Shown: in pieces, positions 1 to 8,763 of the stretch
Layout of the letters: each line of letters begins with the position of its first letter
Position numbering within the stretch: position 1 is the stretch's first letter
DNA from: Haloarchaeobius litoreus
Lineage (GTDB): Archaea > Halobacteriota > Halobacteria > Halobacteriales > Natrialbaceae
NCBI RefSeq assembly: GCF_024495425.1
Contig: NZ_JANHJR010000001.1
Coordinates: 1,054,001 to 1,118,000, forward strand
Length of the DNA: 64,000 nucleotides
Direction: 5' to 3'
Position numbers and translations under genes: made by a program
The notes under the pieces: generated by a model
Databases searched by the model: none
The model's input: the letters and a program-made list of their open reading frames with translations, nothing else
What the model was told of the DNA's origin: nothing

Positions 1-1897
1 TGCCGAGCACGCCCTGCCACTGCTCGATACCGTTGCTGAGCAGCAGTTCCTCCAGCGAGAGGTAGCCCGCCGCCCCGACCATCGGGCCGTACAGCGTGCC
101 CATGCCGCCGAGCAGGGTCATGACGATGACCTCGCCCGACAGCAGCCAGTCGAGGAAGCCGGGCGAGGCACGCCCGAGGTTCTGCGTCGCACGCAGCCCG
201 CCGGCCAGCCCGGCGAGCGCGCCGCTGACGACGAACGCACGGCGCTTGTACATCGTCGTGTCGTAGCCGAGGAACGACGCGCGCTGTTCGGACTCGCGGA
301 TCGCCTGCAGGACGCTCCCGAACGGCGCGTCGATGAGCCGGCGGGAGACGAGGTAGGAGCCGACGACGAGCGCGACGATGACGTAGTAGTACAGGTGTAT
401 CTCGCCGAGCAGGGCGACGTCGCCGAACTCCGGCCCCGAGTCGAGCAGGTAGTAGAACCCGCCGGAGCCGATGCCGTCCTCGCCGTTGGTCAGCGGCGGA
501 ACCGTCGGGAGCCCGAGCGAGCTGATCGCCGGGTTGAACTGGCGGCGCAGGCTCGGCATCTTCAGCGCCAGGCTCGCGAACAGCTCGGCGAACGCGAGCG
601 TGATCATCGCGAAGTAGACGCCGGAGACCCGGATCGAGAGGTAGCCGACGACCCAGGCGATGAGCGACGCGACGAGGATGCCGGCCAGCAGCGCCAGCCA
701 GATCGATGGCACCAGGTACAGCGCGAACAGGACCGTCGCGTACGCCCCGAGCCCGTAGAACAGGACGTGCCCGAGCGAGACGAGGCCGGTGTAGCCCATC
801 ACGAGGTCCAGACTCAGCGCGAACAGCCCCCAGATGAGGATGTCCACGATGATGGTGTTCACGGCGTACGACCCGTAGAGCACGCCGATGCCGAGCGGGG
901 CGATGGCGAGTAGCGCGACCACACCGCCCCCGATGAGTCTGCGTTGTCTGCCGCTCAGGACGCCGCTCCCGGCGGCGGTGAGCAGCTCACCCCCTTCGCC
1001 GGGGTCGTGCCACTCCGGGCTGCCGAACAGCCCCTGCGGCCGCACGAGCAGGACGCCGATCATCAGCAGGAAGACGACGAGTCCCTCCAGGAAGGGGACC
1101 TGCCACTGGACGAGCACCTGGACGACGCCGACGAGCAGACCGCCGACGACCGCGCCCCGGAAGCTCCCGAGGCCGCCGAGCACGACGACGATGAACGCCG
1201 GGATGATGACCGAGCCGCCCATGCCGGGGCCGACGGACTGCCGGCCGGCGAGGACGACCCCGCCGAACGCGGCGAGGAACGCGCCGAACGCGAACACGAG
1301 CGTGTAGTAGCGGTCGATGTCGATGCCGAGGTGACGGACCATGTCGCGGTCCATCGAGCCTGCACGGACGACGAGTCCGAACCGGGTCCGTTCGAGCATC
1401 AGCCACGCTCCACCGGCGACGACCGAGCCCATCAGGATGACGAAGTAGCTGTACAGTGTCTTCTGGAAGCCGAGTATCGAGATGGTTCCCGAGAGCACAC
1501 CGGTGTCGATCGGTCTGAGCGGCTGTGTCCCCCACACCAGCTCGATGGCGTCGACGAAGATGAGCACGAGCCCGAACGTCAGCAGGATGTGGTACAGCGG
1601 GTCCCTGCCGTACAGCGGGCGGATGGTCAGTCGCTCGAGCGCCCCGCCGAGCACCGCGACCGCAAGCGGGGCCACCAGCAGCGCGATCCAGAAGTTGCCG
1701 ATACCGGCGGTCGTGATTGCGACCCCAAGGTACGCACCCAGGGCCAGCAGCTCGCCGTGGGCGAAGTTGATGACGTCCATCACGCCGAAGATGATGGACA
1801 GGCCTGCCGCGAGGAGGACGTACACCATCCCGATCGTCAGCCCGTTGATGAGCTGATCGAGGAAGGCAGCCCCCGACACTGCTTGCAGCGCTACCAT
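1..1897 (-). CDS. LivH-LivM fusion permease of a branched-chain amino acid type ABC transporter (3' end outside window)
   Basis: Inner-membrane permease of a Liv/HAAT-family ABC importer. From the ATG at 1897, one base past the stop of the binding-protein gene, a complete LivH-like half (about residues 1-290, with the typical NFAHGELL and LVRPQGLFG segments) is followed by a hydrophilic linker (about 293-318, containing SPEWHDPGEGG) and then a LivM-like half (LSLDLVMGYTGLVSLGH, LGGMGTLYGP). I read the junction codons one by one between 842 and 1030: there is no stop or frame change. The two permeases are normally separate proteins of about 300 residues each. The frame still runs at base 1, so the C-terminus is missing; the ATPases LivG/LivF presumably lie beyond the window. 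The substrate may be an amino acid, but this family also carries amides, urea and aromatic acids. Confidence 0.85.
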   Translation of the reverse strand, partial: MVALQAVSGAAFLDQLINGLTIGMVYVLLAAGLSIIFGVMDVINFAHGELLALGAYLGVAITTAGIGNFWIALLVAPLAVAVLGGALERLTIRPLYGRDPLYHILLTFGLVLIFVDAIELVWGTQPLRPIDTGVLSGTISILGFQKTLYSYFVILMGSVVAGGAWLMLERTRFGLVVRAGSMDRDMVRHLGIDIDRYYTLVFAFGAFLAAFGGVVLAGRQSVGPGMGGSVIIPAFIVVVLGGLGSFRGAVVGGLLVGVVQVLVQWQVPFLEGLVVFLLMIGVLLVRPQGLFGSPEWHDPGEGGELLTAAGSGVLSGRQRRLIGGGVVALLAIAPLGIGVLYGSYAVNTIIVDILIWGLFALSLDLVMGYTGLVSLGHVLFYGLGAYATVLFALYLVPSIWLALLAGILVASLIAWVVGYLSIRVSGVYFAMITLAFAELFASLALKMPSLRRQFNPAISSLGLPTVPPLTNGEDGIGSGGFYYLLDSGPEFGDVALLGEIHLYYYVIVALVVGSYLVSRRLIDAPFGSVLQAIRESEQRASFLGYDTTMYKRRAFVVSGALAGLAGGLRATQNLGRASPGFLDWLLSGEVIVMTLLGGMGTLYGPMVGAAGYLSLEELLLSNGIEQWQGVLG

Positions 1898-1898
1898 C

Positions 1899-3185
1899 TT
1901 ACAGTGAGCACTCGGTCTCGTCGCAGGGAATCATCGCGTCGGAGCCCTCGACCTTCGAGAGGAGCTCTACGTCCGCCATCTCCCCGGATTCCGGCTCGAC
2001 ACACTGGCCCATCCACGTCGGGTTGAGCGCCTGGTGGTCGCAGGCCCGGAACTGGTTGGGACCGAGGATGGAGTCCATCTCCAGCCCCTCCAGCGCGTCG
2101 ATGACGTCGTCGACGTTGGTCGAGCCGGCCTCCTTGATGCCCTCCGCGGTCATCATGATGGACTGGTAGCCGACGCGGGCGAAGTTGTCCGGCGGGGCCT
2201 CGGTCTCGTCCATGTTCATGTACGCCTCGACGAACTCGTTGTTCTGCGGGTTGTCGAGGTCGGCGATGTAGCGAACCCCACCGTACAGCCCGTACGCGGC
2301 CGGGCCGAGCGCCCCCCGGACGACCTGGAACGTCATCGTCGGGGCCATGATCTCCCTGTCCTCCGTGATGCCAGCCTCGACGGCCTGGGCGGTGAAGTTG
2401 ATGAGGTCGCCGCCGGTCATGCCGACGATGACGACCTCGGCGTCGGAGTTGTCGATCTCGCTGATGTACGTGTCGAAGTTGGACGACCCGAGCTGGGAGG
2501 CGGTCTGTCCGACGATGTTCAGATCCGAGTTCGCCTGCTCCATCCGCCGGGTCACGCGGTTCTGGACCGAGGTCCCGTAGGCGTAGTCGGCGATGTGGAA
2601 CCAGACGTCGTTCCCGAGGTTGTTGACCGTGTACTCGGAGACCGCCTCGGCGATCTGCGCCGTGTTCGTCTCCGTCCGGAACACGTACTGGTTACACCCG
2701 CTCCCCGTGATGGGGACCGCCGCCGCGCCCGGATTGTAGATGACCTCCTCCTGGGCCGCGAACTCGTTCATCGACAGCGCGACCGAGCTGGAGATACAGC
2801 CCATGATGAAGTTCGCGTCCTCCTGCTGCACGAGTCGTTCGGCAGCCTGGACGGACGCGGTGTCTTCCGTCTGGCCGTCCGCGTAGACGCCCTCGATCTC
2901 GAAGTCGAAATCGTCGTCCTCCTGGAGCGTCTCGATGGCGAGCCGTGCCCCGTACCGCTGTCCGGGCGCGAGACTGCTGTACGCGCCGGACATCGGGCTG
3001 ACGACGCCATAGGTGACTGTTTCGGAACTGCCACCACCACCACCACCGATGTTGTCGAGACACCCGGCGAGTCCGAGGGCGCTCGCCCCAGCCGTTGCTC
3101 GAAGGAAGTTACGACGGGAACCGAATCCACTCGACTCCCCTTTATTACTGGTGCGCTGCTTGCGATTACTGGTACCCCGTGCCAT
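1899..3185 (-). CDS. LivJ-type periplasmic-binding lipoprotein of ABC importer
   Basis: Solute-binding lipoprotein of 428 residues that should feed the LivH-LivM permease encoded one base downstream. The N-terminus has a twin-arginine motif (SRRNFLRATAG, about 23-33) and a lipobox LAGC with the lipidated Cys at residue 42, followed by a Gly-rich tether, typical of haloarchaeal Tat-exported lipoproteins. The body matches the type I periplasmic-binding (ANF receptor-like) family: VSPMSGAYSSLAPGQRYGA near the start, and alternating Rossmann segments such as DAEVVIVGMTGGD. The ligand cannot be read from sequence. It is first gene of the operon; an AT-rich box lies close upstream at about 3196-3208. 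Confidence 0.85.
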   Translation of the reverse strand: MARGTSNRKQRTSNKGESSGFGSRRNFLRATAGASALGLAGCLDNIGGGGGGSSETVTYGVVSPMSGAYSSLAPGQRYGARLAIETLQEDDDFDFEIEGVYADGQTEDTASVQAAERLVQQEDANFIMGCISSSVALSMNEFAAQEEVIYNPGAAAVPITGSGCNQYVFRTETNTAQIAEAVSEYTVNNLGNDVWFHIADYAYGTSVQNRVTRRMEQANSDLNIVGQTASQLGSSNFDTYISEIDNSDAEVVIVGMTGGDLINFTAQAVEAGITEDREIMAPTMTFQVVRGALGPAAYGLYGGVRYIADLDNPQNNEFVEAYMNMDETEAPPDNFARVGYQSIMMTAEGIKEAGSTNVDDVIDALEGLEMDSILGPNQFRACDHQALNPTWMGQCVEPESGEMADVELLSKVEGSDAMIPCDETECSL

Positions 3186-3332
3186 GCATGAACAATTATT
3201 AAATAGACCCTAAATCAGTTCGCCCGCACATGTCCGGGGTATTTATGAAGTACAAATCGCTTTTCGATGCCGCAATCCCGATTCCGTCACGGAGAAACGC
3301 GAAAATATGACGGGGGGAGTTGTGTCCTCTAG

Positions 3333-3339
3333 TTTTATG
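3333..3339 (+). promoter_or_regulatory. TATA-like box of the tandem EthD gene
   Basis: The sequence ttttatg lies about 25 bases before the ATG at 3364, so transcription would start at or next to the start codon (leaderless mRNA, common in haloarchaea). Inferred from position and composition only. Confidence 0.45.
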
Positions 3340-3363
3340 CCCGGTGCCGAGTAGACCGCACGT

Positions 3364-4098
3364 ATGTACAAGCACGTCGCACTGCTCGTGCGGAAGGAGG
3401 GGATGAGCCACGACGAGTTCATGGACTACTGGCAGCACAACCACTCGCCGCTGGCGAAGGACATCGAGGGCGTCGTCCGCTACCAGACGGTGTACCCCAC
3501 CGACCCCGAGCACGCAGAGTTCGACGGCATCGCCGAACTCTACTTCGAGACGCTGGACGACCTGCACGAAGCACTCGGTAGTGAGGGCAGCCGGGACTAC
3601 GATCCGACGCGCGAAGTCGCCGCGGCAGCCCGCGAGGACGTGAACAACTTCCTCGACATCGACCGTCGACCGCGCTTCATCGGCGAGGAGAAGGTCTGGA
3701 AGGACGAGGTCGACGGCGACACCGACGGCCTCTACAAGCACAGCGCGTTCCTCGTGCGCAAGGACGGCATGACTCACGACGAGTTCCGCGACTACTGGGA
3801 GAGCAACCACTCGCCGCTGGCGAAGGACATCGAGGGCGTCGTCCGCTACCAGACGGTCTACCCGACCGACCCCGAGAACGCCGAGTTCGACGGCGTCGCA
3901 GAGCTCTACTTCGAGACACTGGACGACCTCCACGAAGCGCTCGGCAGCGAAGGTTCGCGCGACTACGACCCGACGAAGGAGATCGCAGCCAAGGCTCGCG
4001 CGGACGTCGACAACTTCCTCGCCATCGAGGAGCGCCCCCGGTTCATCGGCCAGGAGAAGCTCCAGAAGAACGACATCGGGGACGTCGAGGGGTACTGA
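3364..4098 (+). CDS. Tandem EthD-domain protein (two fused dimeric alpha/beta-barrel units)
   Basis: This 244-residue protein is two copies of one EthD-like domain, about residues 1-118 and 123-240, each beginning YKH followed by LVRK(E/D)GM(S/T)HDEF and carrying the conserved HSPLAKDIEGVVRYQTVYPTDPE core and an ELYFETLDDLHEALGSEGS segment. EthD proteins are small ferredoxin-like alpha/beta folds that normally dimerise into a barrel; a tandem copy would make that barrel within one chain. The halves are so alike at DNA level (54 identical bases at 366-base spacing) that the duplication looks recent or is being gene-converted. It is followed after one base by an HD-domain gene, so they are probably co-expressed. 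A single-domain EthD relative lies at 10446-10769. The biochemical role is unknown. Confidence 0.85.
   Translation: MYKHVALLVRKEGMSHDEFMDYWQHNHSPLAKDIEGVVRYQTVYPTDPEHAEFDGIAELYFETLDDLHEALGSEGSRDYDPTREVAAAAREDVNNFLDIDRRPRFIGEEKVWKDEVDGDTDGLYKHSAFLVRKDGMTHDEFRDYWESNHSPLAKDIEGVVRYQTVYPTDPENAEFDGVAELYFETLDDLHEALGSEGSRDYDPTKEIAAKARADVDNFLAIEERPRFIGQEKLQKNDIGDVEGY
3438..3857 (+). repeat. Direct repeat inside the tandem EthD gene (3438-3491 and 3804-3857)
   Basis: The 54 bases at 3438-3491 recur without a mismatch at 3804-3857, 366 bases (122 codons) later. The flanking coding sequence is also highly similar but with synonymous differences. This is the DNA signature of the internal domain duplication. 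Confidence 0.9.
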
Positions 4099-4099
4099 G

Positions 4100-4699
4100 A
4101 TGGCCGGGGCGGACTACGAGGCACAGGTCCGGGACGCCTACCCCGAACTCGAACACATCGCGGACGACGAGCTCCGCGAGCAGGTCGTCGAGGCGTGGGT
4201 ACTGGGACTCGAACGTGGCGGCTGGCATGACATCGCGGACATTCCCTACGCGTGGAACATCCACGAGGTCTCCAACGTCGAGCACGTCCGCGGGGTGACC
4301 AAGATCGCCATCGAGTCCGCCGAGATACAGCGCGAGTTCCACGGAGCCGACCCCGACGTGGACGTCGTCGTCGCCGCCTGCCTCCTCCACGACGTCGGTA
4401 AAGCCTACGAGTACGTCGACTTCGTCGACGCCGAACTGCTCGACGAGCCCGACCGCGAGCACTACGCCAGCGAGGAGATCCCCCACTCCATCTCCGGCTA
4501 CGCGCTCGCCCACGAGGTCGGCTGTCCGCTCGACGTGCAGCGGGCCATCCCGCACTTCCTCGGCGAGGTACCGGCGCGCACGATGGAGGCCGAACTCGTC
4601 AAGAGCGCCAATTCGGCGTCCTCGAACGCCATCACCCAGTCCGCGATGGGCATCACCCTCAAGGAGTGGGTCGACCAGTACAGCCAGACCCAGGACTGA
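4100..4699 (+). CDS. HD-domain protein (probable metal-dependent phosphohydrolase)
   Basis: A 199-residue soluble protein with an HD superfamily signature: VEHVRGV (first His, about residue 60), LLHDVGK (the HD pair, about 96-97) and a later conserved Asp/His region around ISGYALAHEVG. HD proteins usually hydrolyse phosphate esters of nucleotides or related compounds, using the His and Asp side chains to hold metal. The gene begins one base after the tandem EthD stop and is probably translated from the same mRNA. The substrate is not predictable from sequence. Confidence 0.8.
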   Translation: MAGADYEAQVRDAYPELEHIADDELREQVVEAWVLGLERGGWHDIADIPYAWNIHEVSNVEHVRGVTKIAIESAEIQREFHGADPDVDVVVAACLLHDVGKAYEYVDFVDAELLDEPDREHYASEEIPHSISGYALAHEVGCPLDVQRAIPHFLGEVPARTMEAELVKSANSASSNAITQSAMGITLKEWVDQYSQTQD

Positions 4700-4712
4700 G
4701 ACGGACGGCCGA

Positions 4713-7628
4713 CTAGCGCAACAGGGCGGCCACGCCGACCACGACGACGATCACGAGGCCGAACAGGCCGCCACCCAACGGAGTCGTGAGCGCACCGGCC
4801 AGCCCGACGAGTCCCGCGGTAGCGGCCCCGGAGACGATGCCCGCGGAGACGGCGGGCGACCGCCCGTCACCGTCCGGCTCCGCGTCCGCCCCCGACCCGT
4901 CTCCGTCCGAGGCGATACGTTCCTCGACCGCGTCAAGCCGGTCCGAGAGTGCCGCCAGCTCGTCGACCCGCTCGTCGAGGCCCTCGACACGTTCCTCGAG
5001 TTCGCCAGCCTGCTCGGCCAGCTCGTCGTCTCCGGCGTCCTCGACCTCGTCGACGAGCCCGTCCACCCGGTCCTGCACGTCGCCCACCTGTTCCGCGAGC
5101 GACTCGTGTGCCGTCGCGTCGACCGACTCCGCCGCGACCGTCTCCACATCGTCGGCGACGGACTCCACCTCGTCGGCGACGGACTCCACCTCGCCAGCCA
5201 CGGATTCGACGCGGTCGTCCACCCTGTCGGCGTCCGACCGGACGTCCGAGAGCTCCGACTCCACCTCGTCGACGGCCTCGTGCTGGTCGCTCAGCTCGGC
5301 CCGGAGCGCGGCGAGGTCTTCGGTGCTCGCCGCGTCGTGGTCGGCGATGTCGTCCACCCGGTCTGCGAGACCGTCGACGCGCCCCGACAGCTCGCCGTGG
5401 TCCGAATCGAGCTCGTCGACGCGGTCGTCCACATCCACAACCCGGGATTCGACCGACTGCACGTCGGTCTCGGCTTCGTCGAGTCTGTCGTCGACGCCGG
5501 CGACCTGTTCCCGGACCGTCACCAGGTCGTCCCCGACGCCGCTCACCTCGTCCTCGACCTTCTCGACGCGCTCCCCGACGGCAGACACGTCCTCCTCGGC
5601 GGTTTCGACGCGCTCGTCGACCGACTGGACGGTGGTGTCGAGGTCGCCGAGGCTGGCCTCGACCCACTCCAGCGAGGTGGTCACCGAGTCGAGGCGGTCG
5701 GCGTCGGCCGCGCGGTCGTCGACCGCCTCGACGCGCTCCGAGACGTCGTCTACACGTTCGTCCAGGTCGCCGAATCGGTCGTCCACACGCCCGTCGAGGT
5801 CGGCCCTCAGGTCGGCGAGCGACCCGTCCAGGTCGTCGAGTCGGTCAGCGAGGTCGTCCACGCGCTCGCCCTCGGCACTCTCCTCACGCAGGGCGGCCAG
5901 GTCCTCGCCCGTCGCATCGAGCGCGTCCTCGACGGCGTCGAGGTCGGCCGTCAGGTCGAGCCGGAGCTCCGCGAGCTCGTCGCCGACGGTGTCGACCTCC
6001 GCACCGAGCCCGTCCAGGTCGGCCGCGACCTCGTCGACCCGCGATTCGAGCGCGTCGTGGGTCTCCGTGTCGACAGCACGCTCGTCGAGGGCGTCGAGCC
6101 GGTCGGCCAGCGCGGACAGGTCCTCGCCCGCCCCGTCGAGGTCGTCGCGGAGGTCCTCCAGCAGCGAGCCGTTCAGGTTCGTCCGCCGTTCGAGGTCGCC
6201 GACCCGGTCGACCGCGTCGTCGATGCTGTCGGTCGCCTCGTCGAGGTCCCCCGAGAGGTCGCCCACGCGGTCGGCCACCGCTTCGAGGTCGGCCGCGGTG
6301 GCGGCCGTCTCGTCCAGCGCGGAGAGGTCCGCGGCGACATCGTCCAGCTGGTCGGCCACCGCTTCCAGGTCGGTCGCGAGGGCGGCCTCCCTACGGAGGT
6401 CATCGACGCGCCCGGACAGGTCCTCGACCGCGACCTGGACCTCGTCGAGCTCGTCGTCGCGCTGGCCGAGCCGCTCGAACATCTGGTCGATGGCGCGGTT
6501 CGCGGAGTCGTTGTCCGAGCTCCGCCCGCCGACACCCCCGTCGGAAGGCGATTTCTCTGCGGGGGTTGTCGACGCTCCGACGGCGGCCGACACCGATGCG
6601 GAACCCGTGGTCGACCCTCCGTCGTCCTCGCTTCCGGCGGCGTCAGACCAGGCAACCGCCTCGTAGGCGTCCACGTCGGCCTCCGCAGCGGCGAGCGCCC
6701 CGCGGGCCGGGCACGCGACCGGGTCCTCCGCCCGTCGGACCGACGACACGGACACCGGCACGTCGGCGTCGTCGAGCCGGCCGCCGAGGAGGAGTTCGAG
6801 GCCCGGCACTGCGCCCTCGCCGGCGAGCACGACCGGCGCGGCGACGCCCGGACGAACGTCGCCCTCGTCGGCTTCGCGCGAGAGCGTGCCGAGCAGATCG
6901 GCGACGAGCCCGTCGAACGCCTCGGCGAGCGCGCCCTCGACGCCGCCTGCCGCGGTGTCGGGGCCGAGCGAGAACGCCGAGAGCGCGACCCGGACGTCGC
7001 TCTCGCCCGCGTCGGCCGTGTCGGCGGCTCGCTCGACGAGGTCCTCCGTGCCGGTCGGGAGGGAAAAGGCGACGACGGGGACGCCGTAGTAGGAGAGACA
7101 GACCGCGGTCGACTCCGGGCGGACGGCCACGCCGAGGCCGGTGTAGCCGTCGTCGTCGGCCGCGCCGTAGAGGGTCGCCAGTCCGGTGTGGATGGGCGTC
7201 GCGTCGAAGCCCGCCGATTCGAGCGCGTCGGCGACGGCCTCGCGGTGCGCGTCGGTCGGCAGGTCGGCGTCGACGACCGTGCCCGGCGAGGTGTAGCAGG
7301 CACGCCCCCTGTCGTCGGGGGCCACTGAGTCCACGAGCGCCGCCAGCGCCTCGTCCGCGCCGTCGCGGGCGGCGAGCACGTCGCGGGCGAACAGTGGTTC
7401 GGCGGTCGCGCGGGTCGCCTCGGCGACGCGTTCCGCATCGTCGCCGACGACCAGGAGGTCGCTGCCGTGCTCGACGTGTGCGAGGTCGTCAACGTCGAGG
7501 CCGGCGTCGGCGAGTACGTCCACGTCGACCGTCGCGACGAGCGTCAGCGCGTCGGCGAGTGTCGGGTCGTCCGGGTCGCCCGTGGCGACGCGGAGTCGGT
7601 CCGTGCAGAAATCTAGTCCTGTGACCAT
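4713..7628 (-). CDS. Actin-like (ASKHA) domain plus long coiled coil plus C-terminal membrane anchor
   Basis: A 971-residue protein of three parts. Residues about 1-320 look like an actin/Hsp70/PilM-type ATPase fold: a phosphate-1-like start (TGLDF, residues 3-7), a phosphate-2-like strand pair at about 160-195 (GYTGLGVAVRPESTAVCLSY then LPTGTEDLVERAAD), and an adenosine-loop-like LAGEGAVPGLELLL at about 264-278. A Ser/Gly/Asp-rich linker (about 322-372) leads to about 540 residues of almost unbroken acidic heptads (repeats such as LADRVDDLADRLD, VESVADEVESVADDVE). After an acidic linker the last 40 residues are hydrophobic (one or two membrane spans ending VVVVGVAALLR). No symbol is assigned. 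SMC is excluded because there is no Walker A or C-terminal ABC half. The actin-like call is my inference from motif spacing. It could be a cytoskeletal or membrane-scaffold protein. It sits 78 bases after the epimerase gene on the same strand. Confidence 0.7.
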   Translation of the reverse strand: MVTGLDFCTDRLRVATGDPDDPTLADALTLVATVDVDVLADAGLDVDDLAHVEHGSDLLVVGDDAERVAEATRATAEPLFARDVLAARDGADEALAALVDSVAPDDRGRACYTSPGTVVDADLPTDAHREAVADALESAGFDATPIHTGLATLYGAADDDGYTGLGVAVRPESTAVCLSYYGVPVVAFSLPTGTEDLVERAADTADAGESDVRVALSAFSLGPDTAAGGVEGALAEAFDGLVADLLGTLSREADEGDVRPGVAAPVVLAGEGAVPGLELLLGGRLDDADVPVSVSSVRRAEDPVACPARGALAAAEADVDAYEAVAWSDAAGSEDDGGSTTGSASVSAAVGASTTPAEKSPSDGGVGGRSSDNDSANRAIDQMFERLGQRDDELDEVQVAVEDLSGRVDDLRREAALATDLEAVADQLDDVAADLSALDETAATAADLEAVADRVGDLSGDLDEATDSIDDAVDRVGDLERRTNLNGSLLEDLRDDLDGAGEDLSALADRLDALDERAVDTETHDALESRVDEVAADLDGLGAEVDTVGDELAELRLDLTADLDAVEDALDATGEDLAALREESAEGERVDDLADRLDDLDGSLADLRADLDGRVDDRFGDLDERVDDVSERVEAVDDRAADADRLDSVTTSLEWVEASLGDLDTTVQSVDERVETAEEDVSAVGERVEKVEDEVSGVGDDLVTVREQVAGVDDRLDEAETDVQSVESRVVDVDDRVDELDSDHGELSGRVDGLADRVDDIADHDAASTEDLAALRAELSDQHEAVDEVESELSDVRSDADRVDDRVESVAGEVESVADEVESVADDVETVAAESVDATAHESLAEQVGDVQDRVDGLVDEVEDAGDDELAEQAGELEERVEGLDERVDELAALSDRLDAVEERIASDGDGSGADAEPDGDGRSPAVSAGIVSGAATAGLVGLAGALTTPLGGGLFGLVIVVVVGVAALLR

Positions 7629-7706
7629 GTCCGTCTACCCGGGCGGTTGACGGGGGAAGGTATTGGTCGTTGTGACCGAACGAGAAACGAGCGTCGCGGT
7701 TCGGCG

Positions 7707-8678
7707 TTACAGCGGCTCCAGGCCGGCCTCCTCGCGGAGGACGTCGATGTACTTGCGGAAGCCGGATTCGAGGTCGTACTCCACCTCGTAGCCGGTGTCT
7801 TCCTGGAACGCGGTCATGTCGAGGCGCTGGGTCCACGGCAGTTCGCCCTCGTCGCTCACCTCGATGTCGGCGTCGGGCACGATCCCCTCGACCGTCGCGG
7901 CGGCCTCGCGGATGGACGCGAGCTCGCCGCGGACGTTGTAGACGCGCTGGCTGAGCTCTTCCTCCGGCGTGAAGGCGGCCAGCCGGAACGCCTGTGCGAT
8001 GTCCTCGACGTGCTGCCAGTCGATCTCCTGGTCGCCGTACTCGACGCTGAAGGATTCGCCGACGGCGGGCTTCTCGATGATGTTCGCCAGGAACGCGCTC
8101 CCGCCGGTCTCGCGGTACGGGCCGTAGGCGACCGTCGGTCGGAGGGCGACGTGGTCGACGCCGAACTCCTCGTTGTAGACGCGGGCCTGGTGCTCGTTGT
8201 ACTCCTTCGTCGCGCCATAGAGCGTATCCGGGTAGACGAGGTCGTCCTCGGTGACCCACCAGTCGCCGCCGTCGTCGTAGTTCGTCGGCGGGGCGTACAC
8301 CGCGGCGGAGGAGGCCCACGCGACGCGCTCGACCTGGTCGTCGAGTGTTCGGGCGGCCTCGAAGATGTTGTTCGTCCCCTCGATGTTGACCTGCATCGCC
8401 GCCCGGGGGTTCGACTCCGCCGTGTTCGTCAGCAATGCGGCCAGGTGGACGATGTGCGTGGTATCCGTCTCGGCGATGGCGTTGACGACGTCCGTCGGGT
8501 CGCTCACGTCGCCGCGGCGGATCTCCACGTCGTCGGCGATGCCGAGCTTCTCGAGGATGCGCGGGTCCGTCGACAGGTCGTACGCGACCACGTCGTGCCC
8601 GTGTTCGAGCAGGTCCTTCGCGACGTACGAACCGATGAATCCCGTGCCACCGGTGACGAGAACAGTGTTGGCTGCCAT
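7707..8678 (-). CDS. NAD-dependent epimerase/dehydratase (extended SDR)
   Basis: A 323-residue extended short-chain dehydrogenase. The Rossmann motif TGGTGFIGS sits at residues 9-17, the serine-containing strand at WASSAAVY, and the active-site YGATK (Tyr and Lys) at about 165-169. Members convert nucleotide sugars or reduce/epimerise other hydroxyl substrates with bound NAD(P). No specific sugar-nucleotide gene is nearby; instead it follows the ThDP-enzyme gene by 85 bases on the same strand, so a role in that small-molecule pathway is as likely as one in glycan synthesis. The family call is firm, the substrate unknown. Confidence 0.85.
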   Translation of the reverse strand: MAANTVLVTGGTGFIGSYVAKDLLEHGHDVVAYDLSTDPRILEKLGIADDVEIRRGDVSDPTDVVNAIAETDTTHIVHLAALLTNTAESNPRAAMQVNIEGTNNIFEAARTLDDQVERVAWASSAAVYAPPTNYDDGGDWWVTEDDLVYPDTLYGATKEYNEHQARVYNEEFGVDHVALRPTVAYGPYRETGGSAFLANIIEKPAVGESFSVEYGDQEIDWQHVEDIAQAFRLAAFTPEEELSQRVYNVRGELASIREAAATVEGIVPDADIEVSDEGELPWTQRLDMTAFQEDTGYEVEYDLESGFRKYIDVLREEAGLEPL

Positions 8679-8763
8679 GGGTCACGGTTCAGCGAGCGCG
8701 CCGAAAAAGGTTCTCGTCGCGGTTCGACCCCGCGTGACGTGGGTGTCGGTACCAAGCGACGTC

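Noticed and set aside
4786-7624. Several very long open frames (up to about 890 codons) on the plus strand opposite the coiled-coil gene
   Set aside because: They are antisense to a gene made of repeated gtcgac-type codons in high-G+C DNA, and their translations are Arg/Pro or Ser/Arg low-complexity with no family resemblance.
4713-7628. SMC or chromosome-segregation ATPase
   Set aside because: The coiled coil is long and acidic but no Walker A, hinge or C-terminal ABC signature is present, and the C-terminus is a membrane segment.
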